DNA of 64,000 nt from Aquarana catesbeiana (taxonomy: Eukaryota > Chordata > Amphibia > Anura > Ranidae): positions 497,825,106 through 497,889,105 of the forward strand of contig NC_133328.1 of the NCBI RefSeq assembly GCF_042186555.1. The letters are read 5' to 3'. Positions 1 through 11,075 of this stretch are shown here, piece after piece; position 1 is the first letter of the stretch; each line of letters starts with the position of its first letter. The position numbers were made by a program, and so were the translations under genes. The notes beneath the pieces are model-generated. The model worked only from the letters and a program-made list of their open reading frames with translations, ran no database searches and was not told where the DNA came from.

Positions 1-1531
1 AAATGTTGGTGGATTGATAAGGCATTGGGTGCACCCCCTCTACTAGTTCTGATAATTTCTCTTCTTTACTTCCCTTTTCTTTCCTTCAGCTTAATACCTC
101 TCTCTTTCATTCCTTCATTTATTTCTGTGCCTCTATGCAACACTAACAATCTATTGTAATGTTGGGGGGTTACTTAGCTTAGTATAGAGCTTACCAGTGA
201 GTGAAGACCACGTCAATTGTGCCGTTTAAGGGCTTGTTGGCCCACTTTTATTGTAGAGAAAGAAAAGAAAATGTCCAACAAAACACACAGTGGTCCACAC
301 AGGGGTATTCACCATCAAAGCAATGCAATGCAAAAATAAAGTACAGTTCAGCCTCCTGGCTCTCTTTAGCAGCACTGCTGCTCAGGCTTTGTGCCTTTGT
401 CCTCCTGACCATGTAAAAGTGTCCCTGGTTTCAGGTACAAATGCCGTACCTCTCTTAGCACTCTCTTTCACAACCTTCCTGGTGCTCCAGCGCTTGGGCC
501 CTATGTCTGCTCAGACTGCACCATGCAGCCCTCTGGCTTCCCCCCTGCACATCAGTAGGACTCCTTGGGAGGGAGGAGCCCAGAATCCAGTGTCCTGGCT
601 ATTCCCAAATCCTGGTCCCAGGACTGGAGATTTCCTCTCACCCAGATCACTGCAACATCTCCAGGCTTCAGGTCCCCAACTGGATTTTACAAACCACGGA
701 GGAAACTAACAAAACAGATTCCTCCACAATAAACAATCACCCTGGAGCCCTTCAACCTGTCTGGTTGAAAATCCTGGGGGACATATCCCATCACAGATAA
801 ATGCACTGTCACACATTGCATTTTTACTATGACACAAAAGCTCAAAAATCTTCTGAGAAAACGGGGATGTCATTATAGAGTGAATGTTTTTGATTGCTGT
901 ATACGTATTTATTAATGAAGGGCTTGAAATCACCATAGTTGGGCACTTTGAAATATAAAAAATGTGCATAAAAAATAACAAATCAATATCCAGTGCACAT
1001 AAATATCTAAGGCATACAAATAAATATATCCAATACATATTAACATCCAGTACACAAATGAATCCTCAGTGAAGCAAACTATTTAATTTCCAAAATTCTC
1101 CACCATCAGTCTTCAGTGATGCACTTCACCCAAAACAGCAAAATCTTTGTGCACTCTTCACCGCGGCCACACTGCAAACAACACCCCAGGCGTGCTCTCA
1201 CCTTAAAGAATGGGAACTACTAATTGTCAGGCCCAAACAGCACTCTTTCCCACTAGGGGTTATTCACCCATTCCTTAATGCAACATCATGTCCATGGTGT
1301 AAGTGAAATCATTTAGTTAAACCACCTTGTGTAATGGATAGGTTGAGGGCAAAGCTGAGAGACTGTAGCTCATAGGGATCAAGGGCCCCCTAGATATCAG
1401 TAGCAGGACAACTTTATGCCTTCAATCACTTTATTTGAGTTGCAGCACAATCTATGTATGCACATTGATTTAGGCGGTTGACTCCTGCAGCTTGTGAGCT
1501 GCTGGTGCAAGCCATACTGTTAAGATGTCTC
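1..1531. other. Non-coding sequence, no recognised gene
   Basis: I see no conserved protein, RNA gene or clear transposon end here. The open frames at 290-709 (+) and 706-1038 (-) have no recognisable domain and overlap on opposite strands. By position this is probably intron, or 3' flank, of the minus-strand SELENOI-like gene whose exons begin at 9158. Confidence 0.4.
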
Positions 1532-1907
1532 TAATGCCGCGTACACACGAGCAGACTTCTCGTCGGACTGAACTCCGAAGGACTTTTCAACGGAGTTACG
1601 ACGAAACAGACTTACCTACACATGATCCCACCAAAGTCCGATCGTTTCGAGCGTGATTACGTACGACCAGACCAGGGGCGGATCCAGAGCCTAGTCTCGG
1701 GAGGGGCACTGCCAGAAAATATATTTTTTGGGGTACATCTATCGGGGAAATGGCTGGTGTTGGCGCTTCAATCATCATGGCACCATGGTTGTTATGGTGT
1801 CAGGATGATTGAAGCGCATTATTACTATAATTACATTGTTATAAAAAATTAAATAGTTTAACTCACCATAATGCAGAATCAGTGGGAGCCCCGAGTGTGT
1901 CACTTGC

Positions 1908-2757
1908 CATGTCACCTGTCACCAGATGCAGATTGTCACTTGCCACGTCGCCTGCCACATGTTGCGGATTGTCACTTGCCATGTCACCTGTCACCAGATG
2001 CAGATTGTCACTTGCCATGTCGCCTGCCACGTTGCGGATTGTCACTTGCTATGTCACTTGCCACGTCGCCTGCCACGTTGCGGATTGTCACTTGCCATGT
2101 CACTTGCCATGTTGCCTGCCACGTTGCGGATTGTCACTTGCCACGTCATCTGTCACCAGATGCAGATTGTCACTTGCCACGTCACCTGCCACATATTGTG
2201 GATTGTCACTTGCCACGTCGCCTGTCACCAGATGCAGATTGTCACTTGCCACGTTGCCTGCCACCAGATGAAGATTGTCACTTGCCACGTCGCCTGCCAC
2301 ATGTTGCGGATTGTCACTTGCCACGTCGCCTGCCACATGTTGCGGATTGTCACTTGCCATGTCACCTGTCACCAGATGCAGATTGTCACTTGCCACGTCG
2401 CCTGCCACGTTGCGAATTGTCACTTGCCATGTCACTTGCCACGTCGCCTGCCACGTTGCGGATTGTCACTTGCCATGTCACTTGCCACGTTGCCTGCCAC
2501 GTTGCGGATTGTCACTTGCCACGTCACCTGTCACCAGATGCAGATTGTCACTTGCCACGTCACCTGCCACATATTGTGAATTGTCACTTGCCACGTCGCC
2601 TGTCACCAGATGCAGATTGTCACTTGCCACGTTGCCTGCCACCAGATGAAGATTGTCACTTGCCACGTCGCCTGCCACATGTTGCGGATTGTCACTTGCC
2701 ACGTCGCCTGCCACATGTTGCGGATTGTCACTTGCCACGTCGCCTGTCACTTGCCAC
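1908..2757. repeat. Minisatellite (GATTGTCACTTGCCACGTC type) with 378-bp higher-order unit
   Basis: Basic units are mostly 36 bp with 34- and 46-bp variants, each beginning GATTGTCACTTGCCA. The order of variants repeats: the block starting at 1964 recurs at 2342, and the ACATATTGTG variant at 2191 recurs at 2569, an offset of 378 bp in both cases. Because most units are multiples of three, several frames stay open for 60-297 codons on both strands. These are repeat artefacts, not genes. Confidence 0.9.
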
Positions 2758-2984
2758 CTGCTAAGGTGGTCTCTTGTGTCCCAGAGAAAGGCAGCAGAGA
2801 GATGATGTAATCTCTCTGCTGCCGCAGCTGCCTGCATGGAGGGGGGGAAGTTGAACTGCAGGGATGCAGGGCGGGCGCCGGGCGGTGAGCGATGATGTCA
2901 TCTCTCTGCTCCCCCGCCCGCTGGCTCCCTGATTGGCCAGCAGGCAGCAGCCCGCCCACATTGAGCGGCACATGTCAGCAGCGG

Positions 2985-3315
2985 CTCTCTCACCTATGGA
3001 GCCGCCCAGCGGCTCCCTCACTCACGGAGCCGCCCAGCGGCTCTCTCAGTCAAGGAGCCGCCCGGCTCCTCTTTCATTCACGGAGCCGCCCGGCGGCTCT
3101 CTCACTCACGGAGCCGCCCGGCGGCTCTCTCAGTCACGGAGCCGCCCGGCTCCTCTTTCATTCACGGAGCCGCCCGGCGGCTCTCTCACTCACGGAGCCG
3201 CCCGGCGGCTCTTTCACTCACGGAGCTGCCCAGCGGCTCTGTCACTCACTCACGGAGCCGCCTGGTGGCTCTCTCACTTACGGAGCCGCCCGCCGGCGGG
3301 CTCTCTCTCACACCC
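2985..3315. repeat. GC-rich minisatellite (GGAGCCGCCCGGCGGCTC type)
   Basis: About ten imperfect units of roughly 27-30 bp, each with a GGAGCCGCCC / GGCGGCTC dyad followed by TCTCACTCAC. Each unit can form its own small GC hairpin. It lies inside the hAT element next to the TCACTTGCC array. Open frames across it are low-complexity artefacts. Confidence 0.85.
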
Positions 3316-3515
3316 TGCTCTCTGTCACATGCATTTCTCGGAGGGGGCAATTGCCCCATTGCCCCCCCCTGGATCCGCCCCTGGACCAGACTAGAAAAGG
3401 AAGTTCAATAGCTAGTAGCTCATAGATGCCCTTGAGTCGTTTTCAGTCCATCGGACTAGCATACAGACAAATGTTTTTTTCGATAGGGATCGAGTCCATC
3501 GGAAAGATTTGAAAC

Positions 3516-4454
3516 TCTCGGTTCCCGGGCTCACAGCATGTAGACGCCTCTAGTAAAATCCACCAATCCCAAGGGATCTTATGGAGAAGATCTATCCCTA
3601 TTTGTAGGAAGTTAATAGTTGATTCTGTTATAGATATATTGATTGGTTCCCAGGAGAAGGAGGGCCATATTCCATTTGATGACCTTCTTCTCCCCCCTGA
3701 CCAGTAAGATCCATTATTGTTCAAAGTTTGACAGCCCATTGGTCTTTGAATTTGTTTGATTGCACACACTAATTTATAAATATTGGCAGTGTTATGAGGG
3801 TCCCACATGCCCCTGTTGAAGATCTTTGGATCGAAACGCGTAGGGCGTTTTTACTTACCCCATACACTGCTTTTATTCGTGATCACATTTTATGTTTTAT
3901 GCTCCATGTATTGCGGTTTTTTAGCAATAAAAATATACCGAGTTACACTATGTGGAAGCATCCCTCTTTTTTTCATATGTTCCGGTGAATTGAGAAAGCA
4001 CTTGCCTTTGGGAACCAGTGTGATCCAGTTCTAGTGGACCGAGAGGGACATCCAGTGGACCAAGAGGGACAGAGGCTCTACCATTGCCTCCATTACTTCA
4101 CATCTTTGCCCTTGGTAGCACAAATCCTTACTGATTCTATGCTCATGGCAGTAGAATCCAACTTATCCGGTAAGCGTATTCCATCTATTCATTCATCTTG
4201 AAGATATCTGAGCTGACCGTTGAGAAGCTGAATAAACTGCCACATGGATCATATACATCGATTGTGGACTGCTTGCTGCTTCAATAACACGTCACTATTG
4301 GGACACTATGTTTATGTGCACAGAGTTTATTCATATAGGTGTTTTTAGCGCTACAATTTAATTAATTTCGGTACACATTTTTGTCATATGGTTTGTAGCA
4401 GCTTATTTTTTCTTTTCTTTTTAGGGTAGCGCATTAACCATCCCCTTCCTTTTC
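3516..4454 (+). mobile_element. Probable Penelope-like 3' fragment with 12-bp TSD
   Basis: The insertion interrupts the MITE and is flanked by AAGATTTGAAAC at 3504-3515 and 4455-4466. It has no A-tail or TIR. It carries a hammerhead-like motif (3813-3849) followed by AT-rich sequence with an AATAAAA at about 3926, and TTTTTAGCGCTACAA at about 4343. I recall that arrangement from frog Penelope-like 3' ends. Residual coding sequence was not recognised. The class is inferred; the insertion and its TSD are seen directly. Confidence 0.55.
3813..3849 (+). other. Hammerhead-ribozyme-like core, degenerate
   Basis: In order: CTGTTGA (canonical CUGANGA, one change), stem II GATC-TTTG-GATC, the invariant GAAA start (3833), then stem III ACGC-GTAGG-GCGT placing T3849 at the cleavage-site position. 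Flanking bases do not form a convincing stem I, so activity is unlikely. Penelope-like elements are known to carry hammerhead motifs in their terminal repeats. Confidence 0.55.
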
Positions 4455-4602
4455 AAGATTTGAAACATGTTCTATTTCTAAGGTCCGTCAGATTTTTTGA
4501 CAGAAAAGTTTCGATGAAGCCCACACACGATCGGAATGTCCGACTGACTCGTTCCGTCGGACCTTTTCTGCCAGAAATTCCGCTCGTGTGTACGCCGCAT
4601 TA

Positions 4603-5090
4603 GAGCTTTCTCAAATGTGACTGCAAAGGTGAAAATACCCTTTAAAATAGAACTGAATTCAAAAAGTGAAGATTTGTTATGTTATAGAGGAGATTTAGAA
4701 GTGTAAATTGCGCCTAAATAATATCCTGAAGTATCAAAAAATAAGTTTTTCCTTAAATTACTCCTAGTAAGTGAGGTATCCTAGGCTACTGCTACAGTAT
4801 ATCTGACTGCTAGTCTCATGAGATTGAGAGCAAGAATTGGTGATGTCACTAATGTGCTCCACACTTTTCTCCTTGCTGGAGCCAATGACACGAGGAAGGA
4901 AAACCCTGACTCTACCAAGATGACCAATGACATGAGAAAGCAAAACCCTGATGGTTGCCTCCACAAACAGTGCAAAACAAGGCATGCAATGCAATGGGGG
5001 GAGATCAGCTGCAGGGAGACCACAGGCAATTATGGTGACTAGTCCTTTGCTCATTGCTTGAACACAGCTTCCAGAGTTCTGATCCTCTTT
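4603..5090. other. Non-coding sequence, no recognised gene
   Basis: I see no exon, TIR or known repeat end. Short open frames on both strands overlap and show no domain. Confidence 0.35.
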
Positions 5091-5106
5091 AAGACACATG
5101 GCGGTG

Positions 5107-6379
5107 TCTGCAGCTCAGGCATGCATTTCAGATGCAGTTTCGAGGGATGAGGGTGGAATCTCTGCCCTCGTCCCTCGAATCAATACTGTCAAGTAAGAAT
5201 ATGGTAAAGACTTTATCACTAACATATACAGAATTTTTCAAATCCACTCCGAAAGGGATTTCTAGATGTCGGGAAAAATGGGAGGCGGAGATACATGATG
5301 TACAGGGGGAGGACTGGGACGATATGTGGACACAACCATTTAAACACCTCGTATCAGCAAGGGATCGTTTGATCCAGTTTAAATTTTTGCACAGGAGTTA
5401 TTACACTCCAGACAGACTAGCAAAGATTTTTCCAAATGTCTCGGCTGAATGTTGGAGGTGCTCTCAGTCTCCGGCAGATGCTGATCATGTCTTTTGGCGC
5501 TGCTCACATGTTCAGAGATTCTGGAAGGATATAACAACTTGCATAGCAGACTTACTCTCAATACCCATACCGGCAACAATCAGAGTTTGTCTGCTGGGAC
5601 TGGTGGAGGAGGTGGTGCCCTCACATGCTATGAGAACCATGATTAATATCCTATTATTCTATGGTAGAAAAGCCATTCTGTTACACTGGAAAAAACCCGG
5701 AGCTCCAACAGTGGAATTCTGGAAGGGTTTGGTTAATGCTATGTTACCATACTACAAACACACATATGAAGCAAGAGGTTGCTTAAAAAAATTTGATAAA
5801 GTCTGGCACACATGGTACAACTCTAGTGATACAGTGGGATAGAGTGGATAAGTACAGTCTGATATATGCTATACAGGAGACTCCTGATCATATAGGAAGA
5901 GAAAAGAAGGTGTTGCGTGTTTTGTGTTAAAGATACTATAAATAACCATATAAAGGTCATAGTTATTGCAGTATACCTGTATTGAATACCAGCAGAATTT
6001 AAACCAAATAGATAAAGTAATATGGTGTAATCTACATAGATACAATATGTGGCTGTATAAGAGTAGTATAATGTCTGATTAAGGTTAGTACAATATCCAA
6101 AATCCGCTATGATGAGCTGTGACTCAGGTTGGGAACCTTCCCCCCCCCCCCCCCTTTTTTTTTTTTTTTTTCCCTTATGGTAGTGGGGAGGGAGGTGGGA
6201 GGGAAGGGGGATCCGGGGGTCAAATAGGTTAGACAGTTGAACTATGTTAGTCAGAATAGGAAGGCCATGTTGGCCATACTTAGAGGGTGTCCATACCGGT
6301 CACCTTAAAATACAGTTTTGTTGTATTATTGTCTTGTACTAAATGGAAAATCAATAAAAAGAATTAAAAAAAAAATAAA
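5107..6379 (+). mobile_element. 5'-truncated L1/Tx1-type LINE with 16-bp TSD
   Basis: The TSD AAGACACATGGCGGTG is present at 5091-5106 and 6380-6395. The insert holds the C-terminal end of ORF2 (to 5842), a 3' UTR of about 0.5 kb with a C-then-T homopolymer run (6141-6173), an AATAAA at about 6353 and an A-rich tail. This is the classic signature of target-primed reverse transcription of a truncated LINE. Confidence 0.92.
5132..5842 (+). pseudogene. LINE ORF2 C-terminal fragment
   Basis: A 236-codon open frame encodes the end of an L1/Tx1 ORF2 protein, downstream of the reverse transcriptase. The diagnostic part is CWRCSQSPADADHVFWRCSH (about residues 107-126), matching the C-terminal Cys/His cluster that also occurs in the larger LINE here (CWRCMEGEGTLIHIFWSC, about 15727-15780). 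A Trp-rich tail (EFWKGL, WHTWYNSS) follows. The first ~25 residues probably include sequence beside the truncation point. With no endonuclease or polymerase it cannot act alone. The intact frame suggests a fairly young insertion. Confidence 0.88.
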
Positions 6380-6620
6380 AAGACACATGGCGGTGGTCGC
6401 CTGCAGCTGTATCTTCTCCTCCAGGATCTACCCTAGGATGATTAAAGCTGTCCTATTGTGAACACTACTTTTACCTGCTGGACTATGTTTTAAGCTTACT
6501 GATTTTTGTTTTAGATATCACAATGGTGTCTTTGTTGGTGGTGACTCTATTGAAGACATACCCATTGACTTAACAATTCAATATACCTAGACTCAGCTGT
6601 GTTCCATCTGACCCACCGCC
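6380..6620. other. Non-coding sequence
   Basis: Begins with the right TSD copy of the LINE, then intron-like sequence without a recognisable feature. Confidence 0.35.
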
Positions 6621-6697
6621 TATATATAGATATATATAGATATATATATCTATATATATCTATATATAGATATATCTATATATAGATATATATATAT
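6621..6697. repeat. Microsatellite (TATAGA / TATATC)n
   Basis: An uninterrupted run of TATATAGA and TATATATC units forms a near-perfect AT-rich palindrome, because the two halves use complementary units. Confidence 0.9.
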
Positions 6698-6872
6698 TTG
6701 TGATCTTGCTAAAGTTCATTGTTCATTTACTGAAAACAGCAATTTTGTTTGCACAGGATTCCTCTGGATATGCTCCCATGCTCGCCCAGGGATGTTTTTG
6801 TCCTTGATGCCTCTTTAGTTTGCCCGTTCAGCCTTTAGGTGTTTAATTCTCCTGTACTCCTATTTTACTTTC

Positions 6873-6905
6873 CTGAAGAAGCGGGGAACTCGCAAAACAT
6901 GTTGA
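6873..6905 (+). other. Hammerhead-like motif, decayed
   Basis: CTGAAGA (fits CUGANGA), stem II GCGGG-GAA-CTCGC (five pairs, one G-T), then AAAAC where GAAAC is expected. Followed after ~150 bp by an AATAAA at about 7050. It resembles the 3' part of a PLE, as at 3813. The invariant G is lost, so probably inactive. Confidence 0.4.
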
Positions 6906-7263
6906 GAGTTTGATCTTTAATGCTCATATAGTGACTGGAGATATTTATCATTCTCAGTGGGACCCCAACAGAGGTGGTATGACCACTTAGAATGAAAGAA
7001 TATGCAATACCAAATGTTTTAAAAAAAATGTATGTTAACTGTATGTAAAATAAACTTTACTGATTTTTAACAATGTTGTTGTAATGTCTTGTGACGGTAC
7101 CAGGAAAATCCTACTTGCCCCATCCCTTTTTTCTAGACTTTAATAGTATTTGGGATGTTGGTACCTTACCTTTCTATATATAGACAAACCTGAGCAGTTA
7201 TTGTTTAACACTGGGCTAATTGATAGATTCTACAGTTTAGGTGATGTCTATACCAACTGTTAA

Positions 7264-8176
7264 AGTGTCATTAAACCCAGACTATGAAAAACTCTTATTA
7301 TATGCTATATCACAGAGTGTGTATACTCACAAAGCCACTAAAGCATTTGTTTTGTGTAGGGTGAAATATACCTGGTTGATCCTGTCTTCAACTGTCCCTC
7401 CCATATTTGATGTGTCCCCACTACAGGTTGAGGTTGTGTAGACCAGCTGGTGTCCTCTACAGAGCATGCACAAATTTCAGTTCTCTTCTAAGGTCTCCAT
7501 TTTCTCCCTTTTCTGTACAGCCCATGTGACTATAGAGTTACACACATGGGCATATACATAGTGGTAAATGACACTCCCTTCCCTCTCTCCTCCATGTCCT
7601 CCTATTGCTAAACACCATGGGGGCACGATATACTATGCTGATTGATTATATTCACTAAGAAACTCCCAAAAGTTTAATATAAATCAGTATTAAATATATC
7701 AAATGAAATTGCTGATGCCTGCAAAGTAAAAAAAAAAACAAAAGAGCCTTGGATACAGATACCGTTTGAAGTGAAAGCTAGTGTCAGCCATCTACACCTT
7801 ATTAATGCTAATAATAATAAAATGCACATCTGATGTTCAGTAAAGATTTTTTTGAGATCTGTAAAACAGTTATTTAATAATTCTAATCTTATTTTACTTG
7901 CTCCTCTGAAACAGTTTGATTTTAGTTTTGTAAATAGCACAGCACCAATCTGGGCTGGCCAGACACAGACTCGCAGTGTAGAGAGCATAAATAGAAGCCC
8001 CTCCCAAAGATCTTTCCCTGCAGATCACAAAGAACAGGGAAAGATCATGTGATCACACAACAGAAATGCAGGAATAAGGCACATAGAGAATTAGAAAAAA
8101 AATACAGTAACATGGTATATATGATTTATGTGAATGAATTATGCCAATTAATAATTCTCTGTTTAGTACCACTTTA
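7264..8176. mobile_element. TTAA-type MITE (piggyBac-like ends)
   Basis: Left end TTAAAGTGTCATTAAACCCA (from 7260) and right end, read inversely, CCTAAAGTGGTACTAAAC (to 8176) are imperfect inverted repeats. The right TTAA has decayed to CTAA. No transposase is present. Similar TTAAAG..G ends flank MITEs at 32729, 46221 and 49857. Confidence 0.55.
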
Positions 8177-9157
8177 GGTTTTTATAGAGAGAATCTCCAA
8201 ATTTTATAAATGATTGCCATAGTTTGGCTTACTACATTGTATGTTATGCCTTTAAACAGTCCACCACTTAAAATAGCCAACACAAAAATACATTTTATAT
8301 TATATAAAACTCCAGAGAGGTAAAAGCCACAAGAATGGTATTTCTTAGGGTGGAGTGGAACAAGCACACTGCATCTTCCTTGCCCACTAGACAGCATTTG
8401 ACGTACCCCATTGTGGTAACTTTGTGCATTGAAAATAATGAACATTAAATACAAAGTAATATAAAATAATTTTGTAGTCATCTACATATATTCTTTTGCT
8501 GCTCAATGGGACAGTCCCGGAACAGTACAAGCGACAACAGTCTCTACGGCTCTACAGCTCAGAATTCAGATTCAAAATGCACAGAAAGCAGGCTTGCAGA
8601 CACAACCCAAAGCCAGCTGTGAAAAACTGTGCTGCACTTTCATAATACACAGAGTTTCTGTCTGAGATTCGGAGAGTTCCGAGTTATGATGATGACAAAC
8701 TCAGTTGAAAAACTTCTTGAAAAACTTTTTTTTTTTCATGCCAGCTGAGGATACACTACAGGATGCAAGTACTGTGTAGCATTGTTCAATAGGAATATAG
8801 GGACTCATATGGACCATTGCAACTAGCTCCTCAGCTTTTCATCTAAATTCATTGCTGTGATGAGCTCACTAGGCTTCAAGACAACAGACAAGACCTTGCA
8901 TTGGATGAGATTCTGGACCACTTCCCCTAAACTGAGAAATGTGTTTGGGTGGATTTTCCTTAAAAAAAAAAAGAAAAAAAAAAAGGCGTTTTTATACCAT
9001 TAATTACCACGGTATAATAAAGGCACATCAATGTTTGTGTCTACGTGTGTGCCTTCATGGAGGCTGGGTCTGGCTTTTCAAGATCAATAAGCACCAAAAA
9101 TGAATGAAACATTCGCAAAATAACGCTTTTATATATAATTAGCTATCACTACCATAC
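8177..9157. other. Intron-like sequence downstream of exon C
   Basis: No coding signature. It would be the intron following exon C of the minus-strand SELENOI-like gene. I searched for the next exon, which should encode DGVDGKQARR-like sequence, and did not find it between 1 and 9157. Confidence 0.4.
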
Positions 9158-9232
9158 CTAATGCATAAGCCAAAAAGTTGCCCAAAGCTGCAGAGATCCA
9201 AATCCAGTTTGGAATATGCTGGCTGCCAATAC
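9158..9232 (-). CDS. SELENOI/EPT1-like exon C (75 nt)
   Basis: Read on the minus strand, TTTCTGATTTCCAG precedes position 9232 (acceptor) and GTATGG follows 9158 (donor). The exon completes the split Gly codon from exon B, then encodes 24 residues containing HIPNWIWISAALGNFLAYAL, and ends with the first base of the next codon. Human SELENOI has HVPDWVWIVVGILNFVAYTL at this point, followed by DGVDGKQARR, the start of the CDP-alcohol phosphotransferase signature. The split base G fits a following Asp codon. The segment is a membrane helix beside the active site. The enzyme transfers phosphoethanolamine from CDP-ethanolamine to diacylglycerol in ER/Golgi membranes. Confidence 0.82.
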   Translation of the reverse strand, partial: VLAASIFQTGFGSLQLWATFWLMH

Positions 9233-9774
9233 CTGGAAATCAGAAACATGAACAACCAAGTTTAAAAGAATACATTTATGAAACAAAATGCATATCCCCC
9301 CAAAAGTTCCTGGGAAAGCCCTCACATTAAACATGTCTATTGAATGTTTCTATTGCATACAATGCAGTGTGTTCTTCCACGATAGTAACACTTCACATTA
9401 TACTGCATAATCTTATATAACAAACTTTCACTTGCAAGCTAATCTAATTTTATTTTATCAAGAACCAACCACTTACTGATTAGGGCTGCTGATAGAACAT
9501 TATTGAGTTCTCACCCTTTCCTTCTATCGCTTTCAAGTTATTGTCTTTGAAATGTCTTTCCCATGTGTTTATCTCTTAAAGAGGAACTATTATATGTTGT
9601 AGGGTCAGTTTTTTTTTCCAATTCTTTATTTATTCTAGAGAACATACAGTCAAGTAATAAGACACAAAAACAATACAGTTCAATATATTACACGTTAATT
9701 AACGAGTCAGTGCACAGTTGTCAAACAGAGAAGAAGATAAAAAAAAGTCAGTTTAATATTAAAATGTTTTTTGT
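9233..9774. other. Intron sequence between exon C and the L1 insertion
   Basis: No gene or repeat end recognised. It ends with the left TSD of the L1 (9761-9774). Confidence 0.4.
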
Positions 9775-9844
9775 GGGGGCGTGGTCTGGACATGGCCGAG
9801 TAGAGACGTGATTCCACAGAGCTCCCGGTCTCTCCTCGCCCATC

Positions 9845-11075
9845 TTGGCTATTACAGCTCTATGCAGAATGCTCACATCCATGAAGCGGACCTACAGGAG
9901 GAATAAAAAGAAGAACAGCCCAGCTCTTAGTACCCCCGCTATAGGGGACTTTCAGAGACTTTTCGGAAGGTCACGCTCTGGTTCCCCGGAACTCAAGATG
10001 GCGGAGCCGCAGAGCTCCCGCTCACAGTCTCCAGACCTTATGGCGGATCCCAGCCCTTCGGAGGGGTCCCGGAGCCAGATCCTTTATCCCAGCTCCTCCA
10101 TGCCTGCAGAGTCAGACTTGGTCAGAACCCCCCACTTACCGATCATGCTCGGGGCTGACGCTGAGCTGAAAGCCATCCTACAGGCTCTCCCGACAAGAAC
10201 AGACATTGAGGCCTTGGTGGGGAGGGTGGAGGCCGCTCACAGGTAGGAGATCCGGGCAGTGAAACAGGAGGTACAGGCACTGAACACGCGTCTAACATCG
10301 GGCGAATCCTCCCTAGCGACTCTAGAAATGAGAGTTGCGACCCTGGAATCCAGACAGAGTGATCAGTCCACCTCGGCAATAGAGCTACAGCTGCGCATGG
10401 AGGAGATGGAGGACCGGAGCCGAAGGAACAACTTACGGCTCCGGGGCCTTCCGGAGGCCACGGGTCCTGCGGACTTGCTTGCCACAGTTACGAATATCTT
10501 CCGAAGAGTAGCTGGGGACCATCTTCCTGAGCAGATTGAAGTGGATCGGGTCCATAGGGTTCTGGGCCTCTGCTCGTCAGATCCAACTAGACCTAGGGAC
10601 GTGATATGCCGCCTACACCACTATATCCAGGGAGGCTATCGCTCGTGGGGCCTGGGAGTCTGGAGAGCTCGAGCTTGACGGTGCAACCGTGAAGCTTCTT
10701 CCGGACATATCAAGGTCGACCCTACTTAGACGAGCCATCCTGAAACCCCTGTTGGATCTAGCCAGACGCTGCAACGCTACCTATCGATGGGGGTTCCCGC
10801 TATCGGTTACCTTTCATAAAGACCAAAGATCTTTTCTTTTGCGCTCTCCAGAGTCCTTGCTGGCCTTATTTGACTTCCTAGGAACGGACCTGATTGCCAT
10901 TCCCAATTGGCTGGACTATCTCCCACGAGCTACAGGTTGTATTAAAGCACCGAGGAACCAGGCACCGAGACCGCAGAGGCCGCAAAGAATCTATCTCCCA
11001 AGACGATCTCCGGGAAATGTGAGTATCCCTATCTGTCCCCCTCTCGCCACTACATTGGAACTTATAACCAGCTGA
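9845..11075 (+). pseudogene. L1 ORF1 protein (RNA-binding chaperone), broken
   Basis: The frame from 9845 gives a basic N-terminus (KRTYRRNKKKN), a Ser/Pro-rich region and a heptad-like coiled coil (about 10150-10400). The RRM-type signature MEDRSRRNNLRLRGLPE follows at about 10400-10450, then LEVDRVHR-like and DVICRLHHY motifs, and finally DISRSTLLRRAILKP and YRWGFPLSVTF of the C-terminal domain. That is the order of trimeric L1 ORF1 nucleic-acid chaperones. Defects: an in-frame TAG at 10244-10246 and a +1 shift near 10626-10632 that moves the C-terminal domain into another frame. The true start could also be the Met at about 9881. Confidence 0.85.

Larger units (their letters stand above)
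1673..3383. mobile_element. Non-autonomous hAT element with 8-bp TSD
   Basis: It starts CAGGGGCGGATCCAG and ends with the exact inverse CTGGATCCGCCCCTG, the usual hAT terminal form. The perfect 8-bp duplication GACCAGAC sits at 1665-1672 and 3384-3391, as hAT transposases make. It is inserted in the MITE at 1532-4602. No transposase is present; the 1.7-kb body is mostly two minisatellites. Confidence 0.88.
1532..4602. mobile_element. MITE with GCCGCGTACACACGAGC ends, split by two younger insertions
   Basis: The left end (1532-1552) and right end (4582-4602) are inverted copies with one mismatch over 21 bases, flanked by TA. Removing the insertions at 1673-3383 and 3516-4454, with one copy of each TSD, leaves a continuous element of about 400 bp. 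Its inner parts (1553-1672, 3392-3515, 4467-4581) share the CCGTCGGA / CCGATC style typical of such short TIR elements. It carries no coding sequence. The superfamily is not certain; TA flanks would suit Tc1/mariner-like movement. Confidence 0.75.

Noticed and set aside
290..709. 139-codon open frame
   Set aside because: No domain, no splice context, and overlapping frames on the same strand; no evidence of coding.
1908..2757. CRISPR-like regular repeats
   Set aside because: Units are contiguous and degenerate with no unique spacers, in a vertebrate genome, inside a hAT transposon.
1871..2764. Long open frames (up to 297 codons) on both strands
   Set aside because: They translate the TCACTTGCC minisatellite, whose main unit is a multiple of three; three frames and both strands stay open with His/Cys/Pro-rich text.
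2892..3425. Pro/Ser-rich open frames of 150-177 codons
   Set aside because: Translation of the GC-rich minisatellite inside the same hAT.
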